Shown: positions 48,292 through 57,984, numbered from the stretch's first letter. The stretch is 64,000 nucleotides of DNA from Comamonadaceae bacterium UBA4962 (GCA_002397315.1 DHAE01000004.1:62001-126000); one strand, 5' to 3'. Notes: generated by a model not told the origin, from the letters alone. Translations and numbers: made by a program.

Positions 48292-49758
48292 TCAGGAACT
48301 CTCCGCCGATTTTGTGTCCTCCGCGAACGCGAAGCCGCCCCCGTGGCGTTTCGCCCCGTACATCGCCAGATCGGCGCAGTGCACCACCTCGGCGCCGATC
48401 CGCGAGTGCGCTGGAGCGAACGCGATGCCGATGCTGGTGCCGATTTCGCCGGCCAGGCCGGGCTTCAGGGGAATGGGCTGTCGCACCACCTCCACGATGG
48501 CGTTGGCGATGTCGCCCAGCGTCTGCGGGTCGTCGGTGCGCACGAGGATCGCGAATTCGTCGCCGCCCAGCCGGGCCAGCGTGTCGGACGCGCGGATGAT
48601 CTTCTGGATGCGGGCCGCGGCTTCCTTGAGCACCACGTCGCCCGCGTCGTGCCCGTAGGTGTCGTTGACGAACTTGAACTTGTCGAGGTCCATCAGCATG
48701 ACGGAGAAGCCCGTGCCGGATTTCTTCAGGTCCTGCTCGGCGCGCTGCAGCCGGGCCTCGAAGGTGCGGCGGTTGGCGAGGCCGGTGAGCGCGTCCTTCT
48801 GCGCCACGTCCTCCAGCGGCGTCACCACGCGGCGGGCGACCATCTTCACCGCCAGGGCCGACACGCCGGCGCTGAACAGAATGCTGACGGCGAACAGGGC
48901 CTCCAGCCGGAGGAACGGTGCGAGCACCGGGGCGAAGGGCTTGGCCACCACGGCCCAGACGGGCTCCGGGCCGGATCCGTCCATCACGATCACCTTGGCC
49001 CGGTAGTCGATGCCCTCGGCTTCGACCGTGAACGGCTCCTGGCTGCTCTCGTTCGGGTGCGCGGTGTCCAGCGGGAAGGAGGGGGGCAGCGAGCTGGCGT
49101 GCACCGTGTGGCCGCCGCCCTCCTGGTGCGTGACGAAGGCCATCTGGAGCTGCGTCATGCGCGTGAATTCCTCGGCGCCCGCCCCGGTGATCCGGTAGGC
49201 CAGGTAGATGTGCGCCACCGGCAGGGGCGCGCGCATCGTCACCTTGACCCAGTTGTGCAGCACGGGCCTGCCGTCGTCCCCGGCCAGGACGCGCATGTTG
49301 CGGCCGGGGGGCTTGATGCCGGCGACGATTTCCTCCAGCCGCCGGTCGAGCGCATCGTCGCGGTCGTTCAGGAACCCGGTCACCGAGGCGCGGGCCAGCA
49401 GCTTGCCGTTCAGGTCGGTCAGCACGATCAGCTCGGCGCCCGACCGGGCCAGCTGGTTGTAGACGGCCGACTCCACCGTGGCGCGGTTGGTCTCGTTGAA
49501 GACGGTGTTCTGCAGGCCGTAGTCCTTGGCGATCAGCTCGGACGTGGCGTACCGGTACTGCCGCCGCGTCACGGCCGTGTACTCGAAGGTCTGGGTGCCG
49601 GCGTCCAGCGCGGCATCCACGCTTTGCATCGCGATTTGCCGGTTGGAAAAATGCAGGAAGACGAAGGCCACCAACTGCGCGGCGATCAGGACGAGCACCA
49701 GCAGGGCCAGAAAACGGCCCGACGATGCGGATGGCAGGAAATCCCTCTTCTTCATCAT
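48292..49758 (-). CDS. Diguanylate cyclase with periplasmic sensor domain
   Basis: 488 residues. Membrane helix about 15-35, a periplasmic region of about 270 residues of CACHE type, a second helix about 290-310, then a GGDEF domain with intact R-L-G-G-D-E-F-A-I and an upstream R-A-S-D, the RxxD inhibitory site for product feedback. It makes cyclic di-GMP in response to an external signal. There is no EAL domain. It converges on the exporter operon with only 5 bp between stops. ATG 49756-49758 is preceded by a weak AGAGAA site; a second ATG codon follows directly. Confidence 0.93.
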   Translation of the reverse strand: MMKKRDFLPSASSGRFLALLVLVLIAAQLVAFVFLHFSNRQIAMQSVDAALDAGTQTFEYTAVTRRQYRYATSELIAKDYGLQNTVFNETNRATVESAVYNQLARSGAELIVLTDLNGKLLARASVTGFLNDRDDALDRRLEEIVAGIKPPGRNMRVLAGDDGRPVLHNWVKVTMRAPLPVAHIYLAYRITGAGAEEFTRMTQLQMAFVTHQEGGGHTVHASSLPPSFPLDTAHPNESSQEPFTVEAEGIDYRAKVIVMDGSGPEPVWAVVAKPFAPVLAPFLRLEALFAVSILFSAGVSALAVKMVARRVVTPLEDVAQKDALTGLANRRTFEARLQRAEQDLKKSGTGFSVMLMDLDKFKFVNDTYGHDAGDVVLKEAAARIQKIIRASDTLARLGGDEFAILVRTDDPQTLGDIANAIVEVVRQPIPLKPGLAGEIGTSIGIAFAPAHSRIGAEVVHCADLAMYGAKRHGGGFAFAEDTKSAESS

Positions 49759-50005
49759 ACGTGTTCTCTTCCCAGGCTTCGCTCGAGCTCGTGGTGGCTG
49801 CCGTTTCCGTGCCGGCGGGGCTGCTTGGGGCGCATCCCGTGCATGGAGGGCGGCCCCATGATGCCTGCCTTCTGCCCGTCTCTGCAATGGCCCCCTTGGT
49901 AATCCCCGCCCACGGCGTGGAGCATCGGCACGCCCGGACGCCCGTGCCGCCGACTGGCGAAGTGCGCCGACACCGGCCGGCTCATCTTTGCGGTGCAATG
50001 CCGGC

Positions 50006-51004
50006 ATGCCGTCTTCGTTTCTCAAGACCTGGGTGGAGCGTGCCAAATGCCTGGTGCAGCCCATCATGCCCCTGGTGCGGGCCGTCAACCTCTGGCTGGA
50101 TGCCGACGGCCTGCGCATGAGCGCGGCCATGTCGTTCTACGGCATGCTGAGCCTCGCGCCGCTGCTGCTGCTGCTGGTCGGGGTGCTCGGCTGGTGGATC
50201 GACAAGTCCTACCTCGAAACCAACCTCATCGCCCAGGTGCAGTCGGTGATGGGCGCGCGCGGCGCCGAGGTCGTCAAGCTCGCACTGTCGAGCGCGCGTG
50301 AGCCCTCCGAGGGGCGGCTCGCGTCGATCGCCGGCTTCGTGCTGCTGCTCTCGGGCGCGACCGGGGTGTTCGTCGAGCTGCAGTCCGCGCTCGAGCGGCT
50401 CTGGACCTCCGGCCATCCCCCCGTGCAGGAGAAGAAGGCCTGGTGGCGCATGGCGTCGCTGCGGCTGCGGGGCCTCACCTACGTGCTCGCCATCGGCTTC
50501 CTGCTGCTGGTGTCGCTGGTCGTCTCCACCGCGATCCACGTGGTGGCCACCTGGGCCAGCACGCGCCTGCCGGTGGTGTCCGGCCCGTTGCTGATGCTGG
50601 TGAACGAAATCGTGGCGTTCGGCATCGCCGTGCTGCTGTTCGTGGGCCTGATGCGCATCGGCACCGGGCCGAAGCCGCCCATGGGCTGCCTGGTGTTCGG
50701 CGCCGTCGTGGGCGCGATCCTGTTCACTGTGGGCAAGCAGTTGCTGGCGGTCTATCTGTCCACCGCCGCCGTGGTGTCGGCCTATGGCGCCGCGGGCTCG
50801 CTGGTGGTGCTGCTGATGTGGATCTATTTCTCGTCGGCCGTGCTGCTGTTCTCCGCGAGCTGCGCGCGCGCCATGCAGGAAGCGCACGCCGAGAACGCGG
50901 GGCAGCGCCTGGATGCCGCGCATGCCGAAGACGTGCCTCCGGAGCCCGGGGAGAAGATCGCCCCGGCACCTGTTTCCACGCCCACGCCCGCACCTGCGCG
51001 CTGA
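50006..51004 (+). CDS. YihY/BrkB-type inner-membrane protein
   Basis: 332 residues with six membrane segments. A-D-G-L-R-M-S-A-A-M-S-F-Y-G-M-L-S-L-A-P-L-L (about 35-57) and the late S-A-Y-G-A-A-G-S-L-V-V-L-L-M-W-I-Y-F-S-S (about 259-278) are the family hallmarks. Often labelled ribonuclease BN in older annotations, which is wrong. The C-terminal 45 residues are Ala/Pro/Glu-rich. Function not established. The 247 bp before it (49759-50005) show no gene and no clear signal. Confidence 0.9.
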   Translation: MPSSFLKTWVERAKCLVQPIMPLVRAVNLWLDADGLRMSAAMSFYGMLSLAPLLLLLVGVLGWWIDKSYLETNLIAQVQSVMGARGAEVVKLALSSAREPSEGRLASIAGFVLLLSGATGVFVELQSALERLWTSGHPPVQEKKAWWRMASLRLRGLTYVLAIGFLLLVSLVVSTAIHVVATWASTRLPVVSGPLLMLVNEIVAFGIAVLLFVGLMRIGTGPKPPMGCLVFGAVVGAILFTVGKQLLAVYLSTAAVVSAYGAAGSLVVLLMWIYFSSAVLLFSASCARAMQEAHAENAGQRLDAAHAEDVPPEPGEKIAPAPVSTPTPAPAR

Positions 51005-51082
51005 GTGGAGCGTTGCCGCACCACCGCGGCTGCAAGGCCCGGAGGCGGCTCGCGTACCCGGTCACGTCACTCCGCCGTCGAG

Positions 51083-52015
51083 TCACCGCGCCGCAGGGCG
51101 CAGCGTCGCGGGATCGAGCCGCAGGGCGCGTGCCAGGTGCAGCGCGTTCTCGGGCGCGTGCAGTTTCTCGGTGTTGTCGAAGAAGCAGAACACGTCGCGC
51201 CCGCCCGGCGGTGCCGCGGGGGCCCGTGCGGCCGGGCCCGCCAGTGCCATGCCACGTGGCGCGGCGCCGCGGTGCCAGGCGCGGATGCGGCCGGCCCAGC
51301 GTTCGATCTGCGCCTCGCTGTAGCCGCTCGCGTAGAGCTGCTGCGCACCGTGCAGCCGCAGGTAGACGAAATCGGCGGTCACGTCGCCGAGTTCCGGCCA
51401 GCGCCCCGCCGTGTCGGCCACCACCAGCGCGACGCCATGGCGGCGCAGCTGGGCGATGCACTCGGGCGTGGCGAAGCTCGCGTGCCGCACTTCCAGCGCA
51501 TGGCGGATGCGGCAGGGCGGCGCGGGCGGCTCCAGGCGCTCGCGGCCCCGCATGCGCGGCTCGCGCTCGCGCGCCAGGGCGGCGGCCTGGGCGGTGTCGT
51601 GCGGCAGCAGGCGCAGAAACCCCTCCAGCGTGCCCGCGTCGAAGGGCAGCGTCGGCGGGAGTTGCCACAGGATGGGTCCGAGTTTCGGCCCGAGAGCGAA
51701 CAGCCCGGAGGCGAAGAAATTGGCGACGGCCGCCCGGGGCTCGCGCAGCCGCAGCATGTGGGTGATGAAGCGGGGCGCCTTCACGGTGAAGACGAAGCCC
51801 GGCGGTGTGGCCTGCGCCCAGGCATCCCAGCTGTGCGGCCGCTGCAGCGAGTAGAACGAGCCGTTGAGTTCCAGCACCGGGAACTGCCGGGCGGCGAAAG
51901 CCAGCTCGCGGGCCTGCGCCAGCCCTTCCGGGTAGAACACGCCCCGCCACGGCGCGTAGCGCCAACCGGATACCCCGATGCGGATCTGTGCGGCGCCGGC
52001 CGCGGTCGTGCCCAT
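51083..52015 (-). CDS. DUF72 family protein
   Basis: 310 residues, TIM-barrel-like DUF72: I-R-I-G-V-S-G-W-R-Y-A-P-W-R-G-V-F-Y-P-E-G near the start, ELNGSFYSLQRPHSWDAWA, F-V-F-T-V-K-A-P-R-F-I-T-H, VYLRLHGAQQLYASGYS and the ending DVFCFFDNTEKLHAPENA, all conserved in the family. No enzymatic activity is known to me. It is a lone gene convergent to the YihY gene. Confidence 0.9.
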   Translation of the reverse strand: MGTTAAGAAQIRIGVSGWRYAPWRGVFYPEGLAQARELAFAARQFPVLELNGSFYSLQRPHSWDAWAQATPPGFVFTVKAPRFITHMLRLREPRAAVANFFASGLFALGPKLGPILWQLPPTLPFDAGTLEGFLRLLPHDTAQAAALAREREPRMRGRERLEPPAPPCRIRHALEVRHASFATPECIAQLRRHGVALVVADTAGRWPELGDVTADFVYLRLHGAQQLYASGYSEAQIERWAGRIRAWHRGAAPRGMALAGPAARAPAAPPGGRDVFCFFDNTEKLHAPENALHLARALRLDPATLRPAAR

Positions 52016-52188
52016 GGCATCGCACTGTGCCCGCCACCCAGGGAAGCGCTTCGCGGGCGGATGCCGCGGCCCCGTGTCGGACGCTTTCCGGCAGCTCTAC
52101 AGCTGCTTACGGTGCTTACAGAGCCCGGCGTTATGTGAAGTGGGGCTACGTGTAACCTGCGGGCATAACACCCATGAAAGGGAACACC

Positions 52189-53001
52189 ATGACTCTCGTT
52201 GTCCGCTCCAACTCCGATACGGGCCCGGCCGCTGCCGGCGGCTCGGTGAAGTGGCTCTGGGCCGCGATCGGCGCGCTGGGCGTCAGCGTGCTCGCCCTGG
52301 GCGCCACCCTGGTCGTCCAGAACAAGGACCGCGCGCCCGACGTGGCCGCGGCCACCGCCGCTCCGGGCACGCCGCAGGCGCTCGCCGCCCACCCGGGCAC
52401 GGCATCGTTCGCGCCGCAGCAGCTCGCCCAGGCGCCCGCTGCCGCTCCCGCACCGCGCACGCCGGCTCCGGCCGTGGTGCACCGGGCACCGGCACAGGGA
52501 TCGCAGAACTATGCGCAGGGCTCCGCCCCGTCGTCCTCCTATTACCCGCCGTCGCAGGGCCAGCAGGTCGCGATGCAGCGTGCCGCGGCACCGGTGTGCG
52601 CGAGCTGCGGCCGGGTCGAGTCCGTGCAGGCCGTGCAGCAGGCCGCGCCCGCCACCGGCATCGGCGCGGTGGCCGGCGGCGTGCTCGGCGGCGTGCTGGG
52701 CAACCAGGTGGGCAAGGGCTCCGGCCGCACGGCCGCCACGGTGCTCGGCGCCGTTGGCGGCGGCTACCTGGGCCACACGGTGGAGCAGCGTACCCGCACC
52801 ACCACCGCCTACCAGATCCGCGTGCGCATGGACGACGGCTCGGTGCGCACCTTCACGCGCTCGCAGCCGGTCGCCGAAGGCACCTCGGTGCGCGTGGACG
52901 GCCGCGGCTTCCGCGTGGACAACGGCAACTACGGCGGCGGGTACGGTGGCGGCTACGCCCAGGCACCCCAGTCGGTGCGCGTGGTGGACAACGGCTACTG
53001 A
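52189..53001 (+). CDS. Glycine-zipper 2TM-domain membrane protein
   Basis: 270 residues. I choose ATG 52189 because AAAGGGAA (52177-52184) is at proper distance; ATG 52174 lies inside that site. A single N-terminal membrane anchor (VKWLWAAIGALGVSVLALGATLVV, about 20-43) is followed by a long Ala/Pro/Gln linker, then C-A-S-C-G-R-V-E-S-V and the glycine zipper G-I-G-A-V-A-G-G-V-L-G-G-V-L-G-N-Q-V-G (about 155-173), with a C-terminal beta domain. This resembles SlyB/YcfJ envelope proteins, but without a lipobox, so it is anchored in the inner membrane. Confidence 0.85.
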   Translation: MTLVVRSNSDTGPAAAGGSVKWLWAAIGALGVSVLALGATLVVQNKDRAPDVAAATAAPGTPQALAAHPGTASFAPQQLAQAPAAAPAPRTPAPAVVHRAPAQGSQNYAQGSAPSSSYYPPSQGQQVAMQRAAAPVCASCGRVESVQAVQQAAPATGIGAVAGGVLGGVLGNQVGKGSGRTAATVLGAVGGGYLGHTVEQRTRTTTAYQIRVRMDDGSVRTFTRSQPVAEGTSVRVDGRGFRVDNGNYGGGYGGGYAQAPQSVRVVDNGY

Positions 53002-53056
53002 GCCTGAAAGGGACGCAGGCCGCAGCGCCTGATTCCCCCACCCCTTTCGACCCTGG

Positions 53057-53079
53057 CGGGCGGCTTTCGAGGCCGCCCG
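53057..53079. terminator. Terminator-like hairpin between convergent genes
   Basis: CGGGCGGC (53057-53064) and its exact complement (53072-53079) enclose a 7-nt loop; TTCGCTTT follows on the plus side. It lies 56 bp after the glycine-zipper stop. Confidence 0.6.
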
Positions 53080-53109
53080 TTCGCTTTGGGCGGCCCGTGG
53101 CCTCGGCTT

Positions 53110-53883
53110 TTACTTCTCGACGAAGGCGCGCTCGATCACGAAGTCGCCGGGCTTGGTGGTGTTGCCCTCTTCGAAATCGCGCTGCTCCAGGATCGCCTTG
53201 AGCGACGCCAGCATCTCGGGGCTGCCGCACAGCATCACGCGGTCCACCAGCGGATCGAGCGGGGGCACGCCCAGGTCGGTGAACAGCTTGCCGTTCTCGA
53301 TCAGGTCGTTGATGCGGCCCTGGTTGCGGAACGGCTCGCGCGTGACGGTGGGGTAGTACTTGAGCTGCTTGGCCACCATCTCGCCCAGGAACTCGTGCTT
53401 GGGCAGCTCCTGCGTGATGAAGTCGTGGTAGGCCAGCTCGTTCACCTGGCGCACGCCGTGCACCAGCACCACTTCCTCGAACTTCTCGTAGGTGTCCGGG
53501 TCGCGGATCACCGACAGGAACGGCGCGAGGCCGGTGCCGGTGGAGATGAGGTACAGGCGCTTGGCCGGCAGCAGGTAGTCGATGAGCAGCGTGCCCGTGG
53601 GCTTGCGGCCCACGACGATGCTGTCGCCCACCTGGATGTTCTGCAGGCGCGAGGTGAGCGGGCCGTCCGGCACCTTGATCGAGAGGAACTCCAGGTGCTC
53701 CTCGTAGTTGGCGCTGGCGATGCTGTAGGCGCGCAGCAGCGGCTTGCCGTCCACCTTGAGGCCGATCATGGTGAAGTGGCCGTTGGAGAACCGCAGCGAC
53801 GTGTCGCGGGTGGTCGTGAAGGAGAACAGGCGGTCGGTCCAGTGGTGGACGGAGAGGACTCGCTCTTCGTTGAATGCGCTCAT
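53110..53883 (-). CDS. fpr: Ferredoxin-NADP reductase
   Basis: 257 residues, bacterial subclass FNR. FAD-binding text R-A-Y-S-I-A-S (about 51-57), the phosphate-binding I-V-V-G-R-K-P-T-G-T-L, NADP-binding S-T-G-T-G-L-A-P-F-L-S (about 113-123) and C-G-S-P-E-M near 217. The C-terminus ends A-F-V-E-K, the V-E-K type ending of the Azotobacter/Fpr group. It passes electrons between NADPH and ferredoxin or flavodoxin, often in oxidative stress. The first ATG that makes a compact enzyme is 53881-53883. No redox regulator is adjacent. Confidence 0.93.
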   Translation of the reverse strand: MSAFNEERVLSVHHWTDRLFSFTTTRDTSLRFSNGHFTMIGLKVDGKPLLRAYSIASANYEEHLEFLSIKVPDGPLTSRLQNIQVGDSIVVGRKPTGTLLIDYLLPAKRLYLISTGTGLAPFLSVIRDPDTYEKFEEVVLVHGVRQVNELAYHDFITQELPKHEFLGEMVAKQLKYYPTVTREPFRNQGRINDLIENGKLFTDLGVPPLDPLVDRVMLCGSPEMLASLKAILEQRDFEEGNTTKPGDFVIERAFVEK

Positions 53884-54073
53884 GGATGGATGGCGGAAAG
53901 TGAAAACGACAAGGGGCGCGTGGCCTTCGAAGGCAGGGCCGGTGGCTCGTGCGGGCGGCCGCGGGGGCGCCCTGGCTGCCCCCTGCCGGGTGGGCAAACC
54001 CCTGCATTGTCGGACAAACGCGGCGGGGAGTGGATTCAGGCCCTCAGGACATGTGCGCGAATCCCGTCCATCG

Positions 54074-55033
54074 TCACTCGGAAAACCTGCCGGACGGCTG
54101 TCTGGAGGCATCCCGCCCCAGATGCTCCCCCACCACCTCCGCCAGCCAATCCATCACCGCCCGCACCCGCCGCGGCAGGTTCCGCCGGTTGGCGTACATC
54201 AGCGTGAGCGGCATCGGGGGTGCGGCGTGCTGCGGCAGCACCTCCACGAGGTCGCCCTGCGCCAGCAGGTCCACCACGCCCAGGCGCGGCACCTGGATGA
54301 TCCCGAGGCCCGCCAGGCAGCCGGCGATGTAGGCCTCGGCGTTGTTCACCGTGAGGGCGCCCTGCATGGGGATGGCTTGCAGCGCGCCGTCCACCACGGC
54401 CTCGAAGCCGCCGGAGCGGGCGCCGAGGGTGTTCACGAAGTGCACCAGCCGGTGGTGCGCGAGGTCGTCCAGCGTGTGCGGCGCGCCGTGCGTGCGCAGG
54501 TAGGCCGGGCTCGCGCAGTTGACGAGCCGTGCCGGCCCCAGCGGGCGCGCGATGAGGCTGGCGTCCACCACGGCGCCGGTGCGCAGCACGCAGTCGAAGC
54601 CCTCGCGCACCACGTCCACGCGGCGCTCGGTGCTGCTCAGCTCCACCTCCAGACCGGGATGGCGGGCCAGTAGCTCGGGCAGGCGCGGCACGACGACGTT
54701 GCGCGCCATGCCGGTGGACATGTCGATGCGCACGCGCCCGCGCAGGCCGCTTCCCCCCGCGCCGTCGCCACCGTCGGCGTGCTGGAACATGGACTGCAGT
54801 TCGTCCACGTCGGCCAGCAGATCCTTGCAGCGCTCGTAGTAGGCCTGCCCGTCCTGCGTGAGCTGCACGCGGCGGGTGGTGCGGTGCAGCAAGCGCGTGC
54901 CGAGCTGGGTTTCCAGCTGCTGCACGGCGGTGGAGGCGCTGGCCTTGGGGATGCCGAGCGCTTCGGCCGCCTGCGTGAAGCTGGCGAGTTCGGCCACGCG
55001 GACGAAGGTGTGCATGCGATCGAATGGGTTCAT
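54074..55033 (-). CDS. LysR-family regulator of the divergent SDR gene
   Basis: 319 residues: M-N-P-F-D-R-M-H-T-F-V-R-V-A-E, helix-turn-helix SFTQAAEALGIPKASASTAVQQLE (about 18-41), then effector domain. The text R-T-T-R-R-V-Q-L-T-Q-D-G-Q-A-Y-Y-E-R belongs to the CrgA/YafC-like branch common in proteobacteria. It diverges from an SDR oxidoreductase gene with 116 bp between, which is probably its target. Confidence 0.9.
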   Translation of the reverse strand: MNPFDRMHTFVRVAELASFTQAAEALGIPKASASTAVQQLETQLGTRLLHRTTRRVQLTQDGQAYYERCKDLLADVDELQSMFQHADGGDGAGGSGLRGRVRIDMSTGMARNVVVPRLPELLARHPGLEVELSSTERRVDVVREGFDCVLRTGAVVDASLIARPLGPARLVNCASPAYLRTHGAPHTLDDLAHHRLVHFVNTLGARSGGFEAVVDGALQAIPMQGALTVNNAEAYIAGCLAGLGIIQVPRLGVVDLLAQGDLVEVLPQHAAPPMPLTLMYANRRNLPRRVRAVMDWLAEVVGEHLGRDASRQPSGRFSE

Positions 55034-55055
55034 TGTTCTTTTCGGATGAACGATG
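55031..55055. promoter_or_regulatory. LysR binding-site candidate overlapping the regulator start
   Basis: CATTGTTC (55031-55038) and GAACGATG (55048-55055) form a dyad with one mismatch and a T-N11-A core (T55037, A55049). It covers the LysR start codon itself, as expected for autorepression. Confidence 0.5.
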
Positions 55056-55149
55056 TGATCGATTTTGCGTGATTTATGGCGATGGCGTCGATCAATAGAC
55101 TCCATTCCAACGCTTTCTTCCTTGACCCATGCACTGAAAGGACCTCGCC

Positions 55150-55947
55150 ATGACCTCCATCGCATCCACTCCTCCTTCGTCCTCTGCCGCCCACCCCGCC
55201 ATCGCCCTCATCACCGGCGGCAGCCGGGGCCTGGGCCGCAGCGCCGCGCTGCACGTGGCGCGCTCCGGCACCGACGTGATCCTCACCTACCGCAGCCAGG
55301 CGGCCGAGGCCCAGGCCGTGGTCGCCGAGATCGAGGCGCTGGGCCGCCGTGCGGTGGCGCTGCCGCTGGACGTGGGCGCCAGTGCGACGTTCGCGGATTT
55401 CGCGGAGCAGGTGCGCGGCGTGCTCGCGCAACACTGGCAGCGCGAACGTTTCGACTTCCTGGTGAACAACGCGGGCTCCGGCGCGCATGCCGGCTTCATG
55501 GAGACGACCGAGGAGCAGTTCGACCAGATGGTCGCCATCCACCTCAAGGGCACGTTCTTCCTCACGCAGAAGCTGCTGCCGCTGATGAACGACGGCGGGC
55601 GCATCCTGAACGTGTCGTCGGGCCTCGCGCGGTTCGCGCTGCCGGGCTATGCCGCCTATGCGGCGATGAAGGGCGGGGTGGAGGTGCTGACCCGCTACCT
55701 GGCCAAGGAACTGGGCGCGCGCGGCATCGCCGTGAACGTGGTGGCGCCCGGCGCGATCGAGACGGACTTCGGGGGCGGCGCGGTGCGCGACAACGCGCAG
55801 CTCAACACCTTCATCGCCGGCCAGACGGCGCTGGGCCGCGTGGGCCTGCCGGACGACATCGGCGGCGTGGTCGCGGCGCTGCTGCAGCCGGGCACCGGCT
55901 GGGTGAATGCGCAGCGCATCGAGGCGTCGGGCGGGATGTTCGTCTGA
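55150..55947 (+). CDS. Short-chain dehydrogenase/reductase
   Basis: 265 residues, classical SDR. Cofactor loop T-G-G-S-R-G-L-G (about 22-29), N-N-A-G near 116-119, catalytic Ser (NVSSGLARFAL), and Y-A-A-Y-A-A-M-K with the Y-x3-K pair at about 175-179. Close in layout to 3-oxoacyl-ACP reductase-like and glucose-dehydrogenase-like SDRs. Substrate unknown. GAAAGGA precedes the ATG. The LysR gene upstream is its probable controller. Confidence 0.92.
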   Translation: MTSIASTPPSSSAAHPAIALITGGSRGLGRSAALHVARSGTDVILTYRSQAAEAQAVVAEIEALGRRAVALPLDVGASATFADFAEQVRGVLAQHWQRERFDFLVNNAGSGAHAGFMETTEEQFDQMVAIHLKGTFFLTQKLLPLMNDGGRILNVSSGLARFALPGYAAYAAMKGGVEVLTRYLAKELGARGIAVNVVAPGAIETDFGGGAVRDNAQLNTFIAGQTALGRVGLPDDIGGVVAALLQPGTGWVNAQRIEASGGMFV

Positions 55948-55955
55948 ACACCGGA

Positions 55956-57755
55956 TCAGAAGGTTTCCCAGTCGTCGTCGCCCCCGCGTGCGGCCGGGGA
56001 TGAAGCGGGCGACGGGGCCGCGGTGCGCGGCAGTGCGGGCGCAGCGGCCGGGGCGCGGGCTGCTGCCGCTGCGGGGCGGGGTGCCGCCACCTTGGGCATT
56101 GCGGCAGGTGCGGCACGGGAGGGCGCTGCGGCCGCAGGCGGGCGCACCGGCCGGGCCACGGTGGCCACGGGTGCCGCCGGTGCCGCTGTAGTGGCCGCGG
56201 TGGCGCCCTGCATGCCCGCAGGAATCCGGAACACGCTCACCGCCTGCGAGAGCTGGCCCGTCTGGGCCTTCAACGAACCCGTGGCGGCCGCGGCCTCTTC
56301 CACCAGCGCCGCGTTCTGCTGGGTCACCTGGTCCATCTGCGAGACGGCCTGGTGCACCTGGTCGATGCCGCGGCTCTGCTCCTCGCTCGCCGCGCTGATC
56401 TCGGCGACCAGGTCGTTCACGCGCTGCACGTTCTGCACGATCTCGTCCATGGTGCGGCCGGCCTCGGCCACCTGGCTGGAGCCCTCGTCCACGCGCGAGA
56501 CCGAGTCGCCGATCAGCGCCTTGATGTCCTTCGCCGCGGCGGCGCTGCGGCCCGCCAGGGCGCGCACCTCGCTGGCCACCACCGCGAAACCGCGTCCCTG
56601 CTCGCCCGCGCGCGCGGCTTCCACGGCGGCATTCAGCGCCAGGATGTTGGTCTGGAAGGCGATGCCGTCGATCACGCCGATGATGTCGGCGATGCGGCGG
56701 CTGCTTTCGTGGATGGCGCCCATCGTGTCCACCACGCCGGCCACCACCTGGCCGCCGCGGGTGGCGGTGCCGGCCGCGGAGGAGGCGAGCTGGGCGGCCT
56801 GGCGGGCGTTGTCGGCGTTCTGCCGCACGGTGCTGGTCAGCTCTTCCATGGCGGCGGCGGTCTGCTGCAGGGAACTGGCCTGCTCTTCGGTGCGCGACGA
56901 CAGGTCCTGGTTGCCGGCGTCGATCTCGTTCGATGCGGTGGCGATGCTGTCCGTGCCCGCGCGCACGCGGCCCACCACCTGCGCGAGGCTTTCGTTCATG
57001 TCCTTCAGGGCCTGCAGCAGCTGGCCCGTTTCATCCGAGGACGTGGCGGTGACGTGGCTGGTCAGGTCGCTCGCCGCCACGGCGCGCGCCACGCGCACGG
57101 CCTCCGACAGCGGCCGCACGATGCCGCGCGTGAGCCACACCGCGCAGGCCGCGCCCAGCGCGAGCGCGAGCAGGCCCAGCACGCTCAGCAGCAGGCGGCT
57201 CTGCGCATGGATGTCCTGGATGCGCGCGGCCGTGGCGTCGATGTCGGTGCGCTGCAGGTCCAGCAGCTTCTGGATGAGCGCCACGTATTCCTTCGTGGCC
57301 GGCAGGTAGACCTGGGTGAGCAGGCGTTCGGCCTCATCGGCCTGGCCCGCGGCCTTGGCCTTCACGGCCTGGTCGCGCGAGGCCAGGTAGGCCGCGCGGG
57401 CCCGGCCGATGTCCGCCCAGACGGCCTTCTCGGCGGGGCTGTCGAGCAGCGGTTCGATCTTCTCGACGAGCTTGGCGGACTCGCGCGTGGTCATGGCCGA
57501 GTCTTCGGCGAAGAAGCCCGCCAGCGACGGGTCGGTGCTCTTGACGATGGCCGTGGTGCGGCGCGCGGCGCTGTCCACGTAGCGGTACCAGTCGCTGATC
57601 ATGCGCTCGTTGGCGAGCGGCTGCTGGGTCATGTCGTGCGTGGCCTGGGCGACGCTCTGCAGCCGCCAGAGACCGAAGACGGTCATCAGGGCCATGAGGC
57701 CGAGCACCATGGCAAAGCCGGCGCCGAGGCGTGCGCCGATGGAGAGATTTCGCAT
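55956..57755 (-). CDS. Methyl-accepting chemotaxis protein with CheR-docking tail
   Basis: 599 residues. Membrane helix about 8-30, a four-helix-bundle periplasmic domain (about 35-185), a second helix about 190-212, HAMP (about 213-265), and the signalling coiled coil with the hairpin tip I-D-G-I-A-F-Q-T-N-I-L-A-L-N-A-A-V-E-A-A-R-A-G-E-Q-G-R-G-F-A-V-V-A (about 375-407). After an Ala/Pro linker of about 80 residues it ends D-D-D-W-E-T-F, a CheR/CheB-docking pentapeptide (xWETF). Ligand unknown. It converges on the SDR gene with 8 bp between. Confidence 0.95.
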   Translation of the reverse strand: MRNLSIGARLGAGFAMVLGLMALMTVFGLWRLQSVAQATHDMTQQPLANERMISDWYRYVDSAARRTTAIVKSTDPSLAGFFAEDSAMTTRESAKLVEKIEPLLDSPAEKAVWADIGRARAAYLASRDQAVKAKAAGQADEAERLLTQVYLPATKEYVALIQKLLDLQRTDIDATAARIQDIHAQSRLLLSVLGLLALALGAACAVWLTRGIVRPLSEAVRVARAVAASDLTSHVTATSSDETGQLLQALKDMNESLAQVVGRVRAGTDSIATASNEIDAGNQDLSSRTEEQASSLQQTAAAMEELTSTVRQNADNARQAAQLASSAAGTATRGGQVVAGVVDTMGAIHESSRRIADIIGVIDGIAFQTNILALNAAVEAARAGEQGRGFAVVASEVRALAGRSAAAAKDIKALIGDSVSRVDEGSSQVAEAGRTMDEIVQNVQRVNDLVAEISAASEEQSRGIDQVHQAVSQMDQVTQQNAALVEEAAAATGSLKAQTGQLSQAVSVFRIPAGMQGATAATTAAPAAPVATVARPVRPPAAAAPSRAAPAAMPKVAAPRPAAAAARAPAAAPALPRTAAPSPASSPAARGGDDDWETF

Positions 57756-57945
57756 GGGAGTTCCTGGAGGTCGATGCGGTAGAAGGCCGCCGGGGGGCGT
57801 GGGGGCGCAGTGCCCGTCCACGGCCGCTGCGCCGTGCGGCGCCGCGTGGGAAGGTCGGTGCGGCCATGCGCGCGAGGCCCCTTGGCCGCTGCGCGCAGGC
57901 GTGGCAGGTTATCGGCAGCGGATGCAGGGGCTTGAACGCGACAGG

Positions 57946-57973
57946 AGAAAAAAAGAGGTGCGCGGCCCGCGCA
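57946..57973 (-). terminator. Intrinsic terminator of the downstream binding-protein gene
   Basis: On the minus strand TGCGCG-GGC-CGCGCA (57959-57973) is followed by CCTC and seven T residues (57948-57954), just after the stop of the gene at 57985. The remaining gap up to the chemoreceptor start shows no gene. Confidence 0.8.
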
Positions 57974-57984
57974 GCTCCACCGTA

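Noticed and set aside
50006..51004. Ribonuclease BN
   Set aside because: Old database label for YihY-type membrane proteins; six membrane helices and no nuclease motif are seen.
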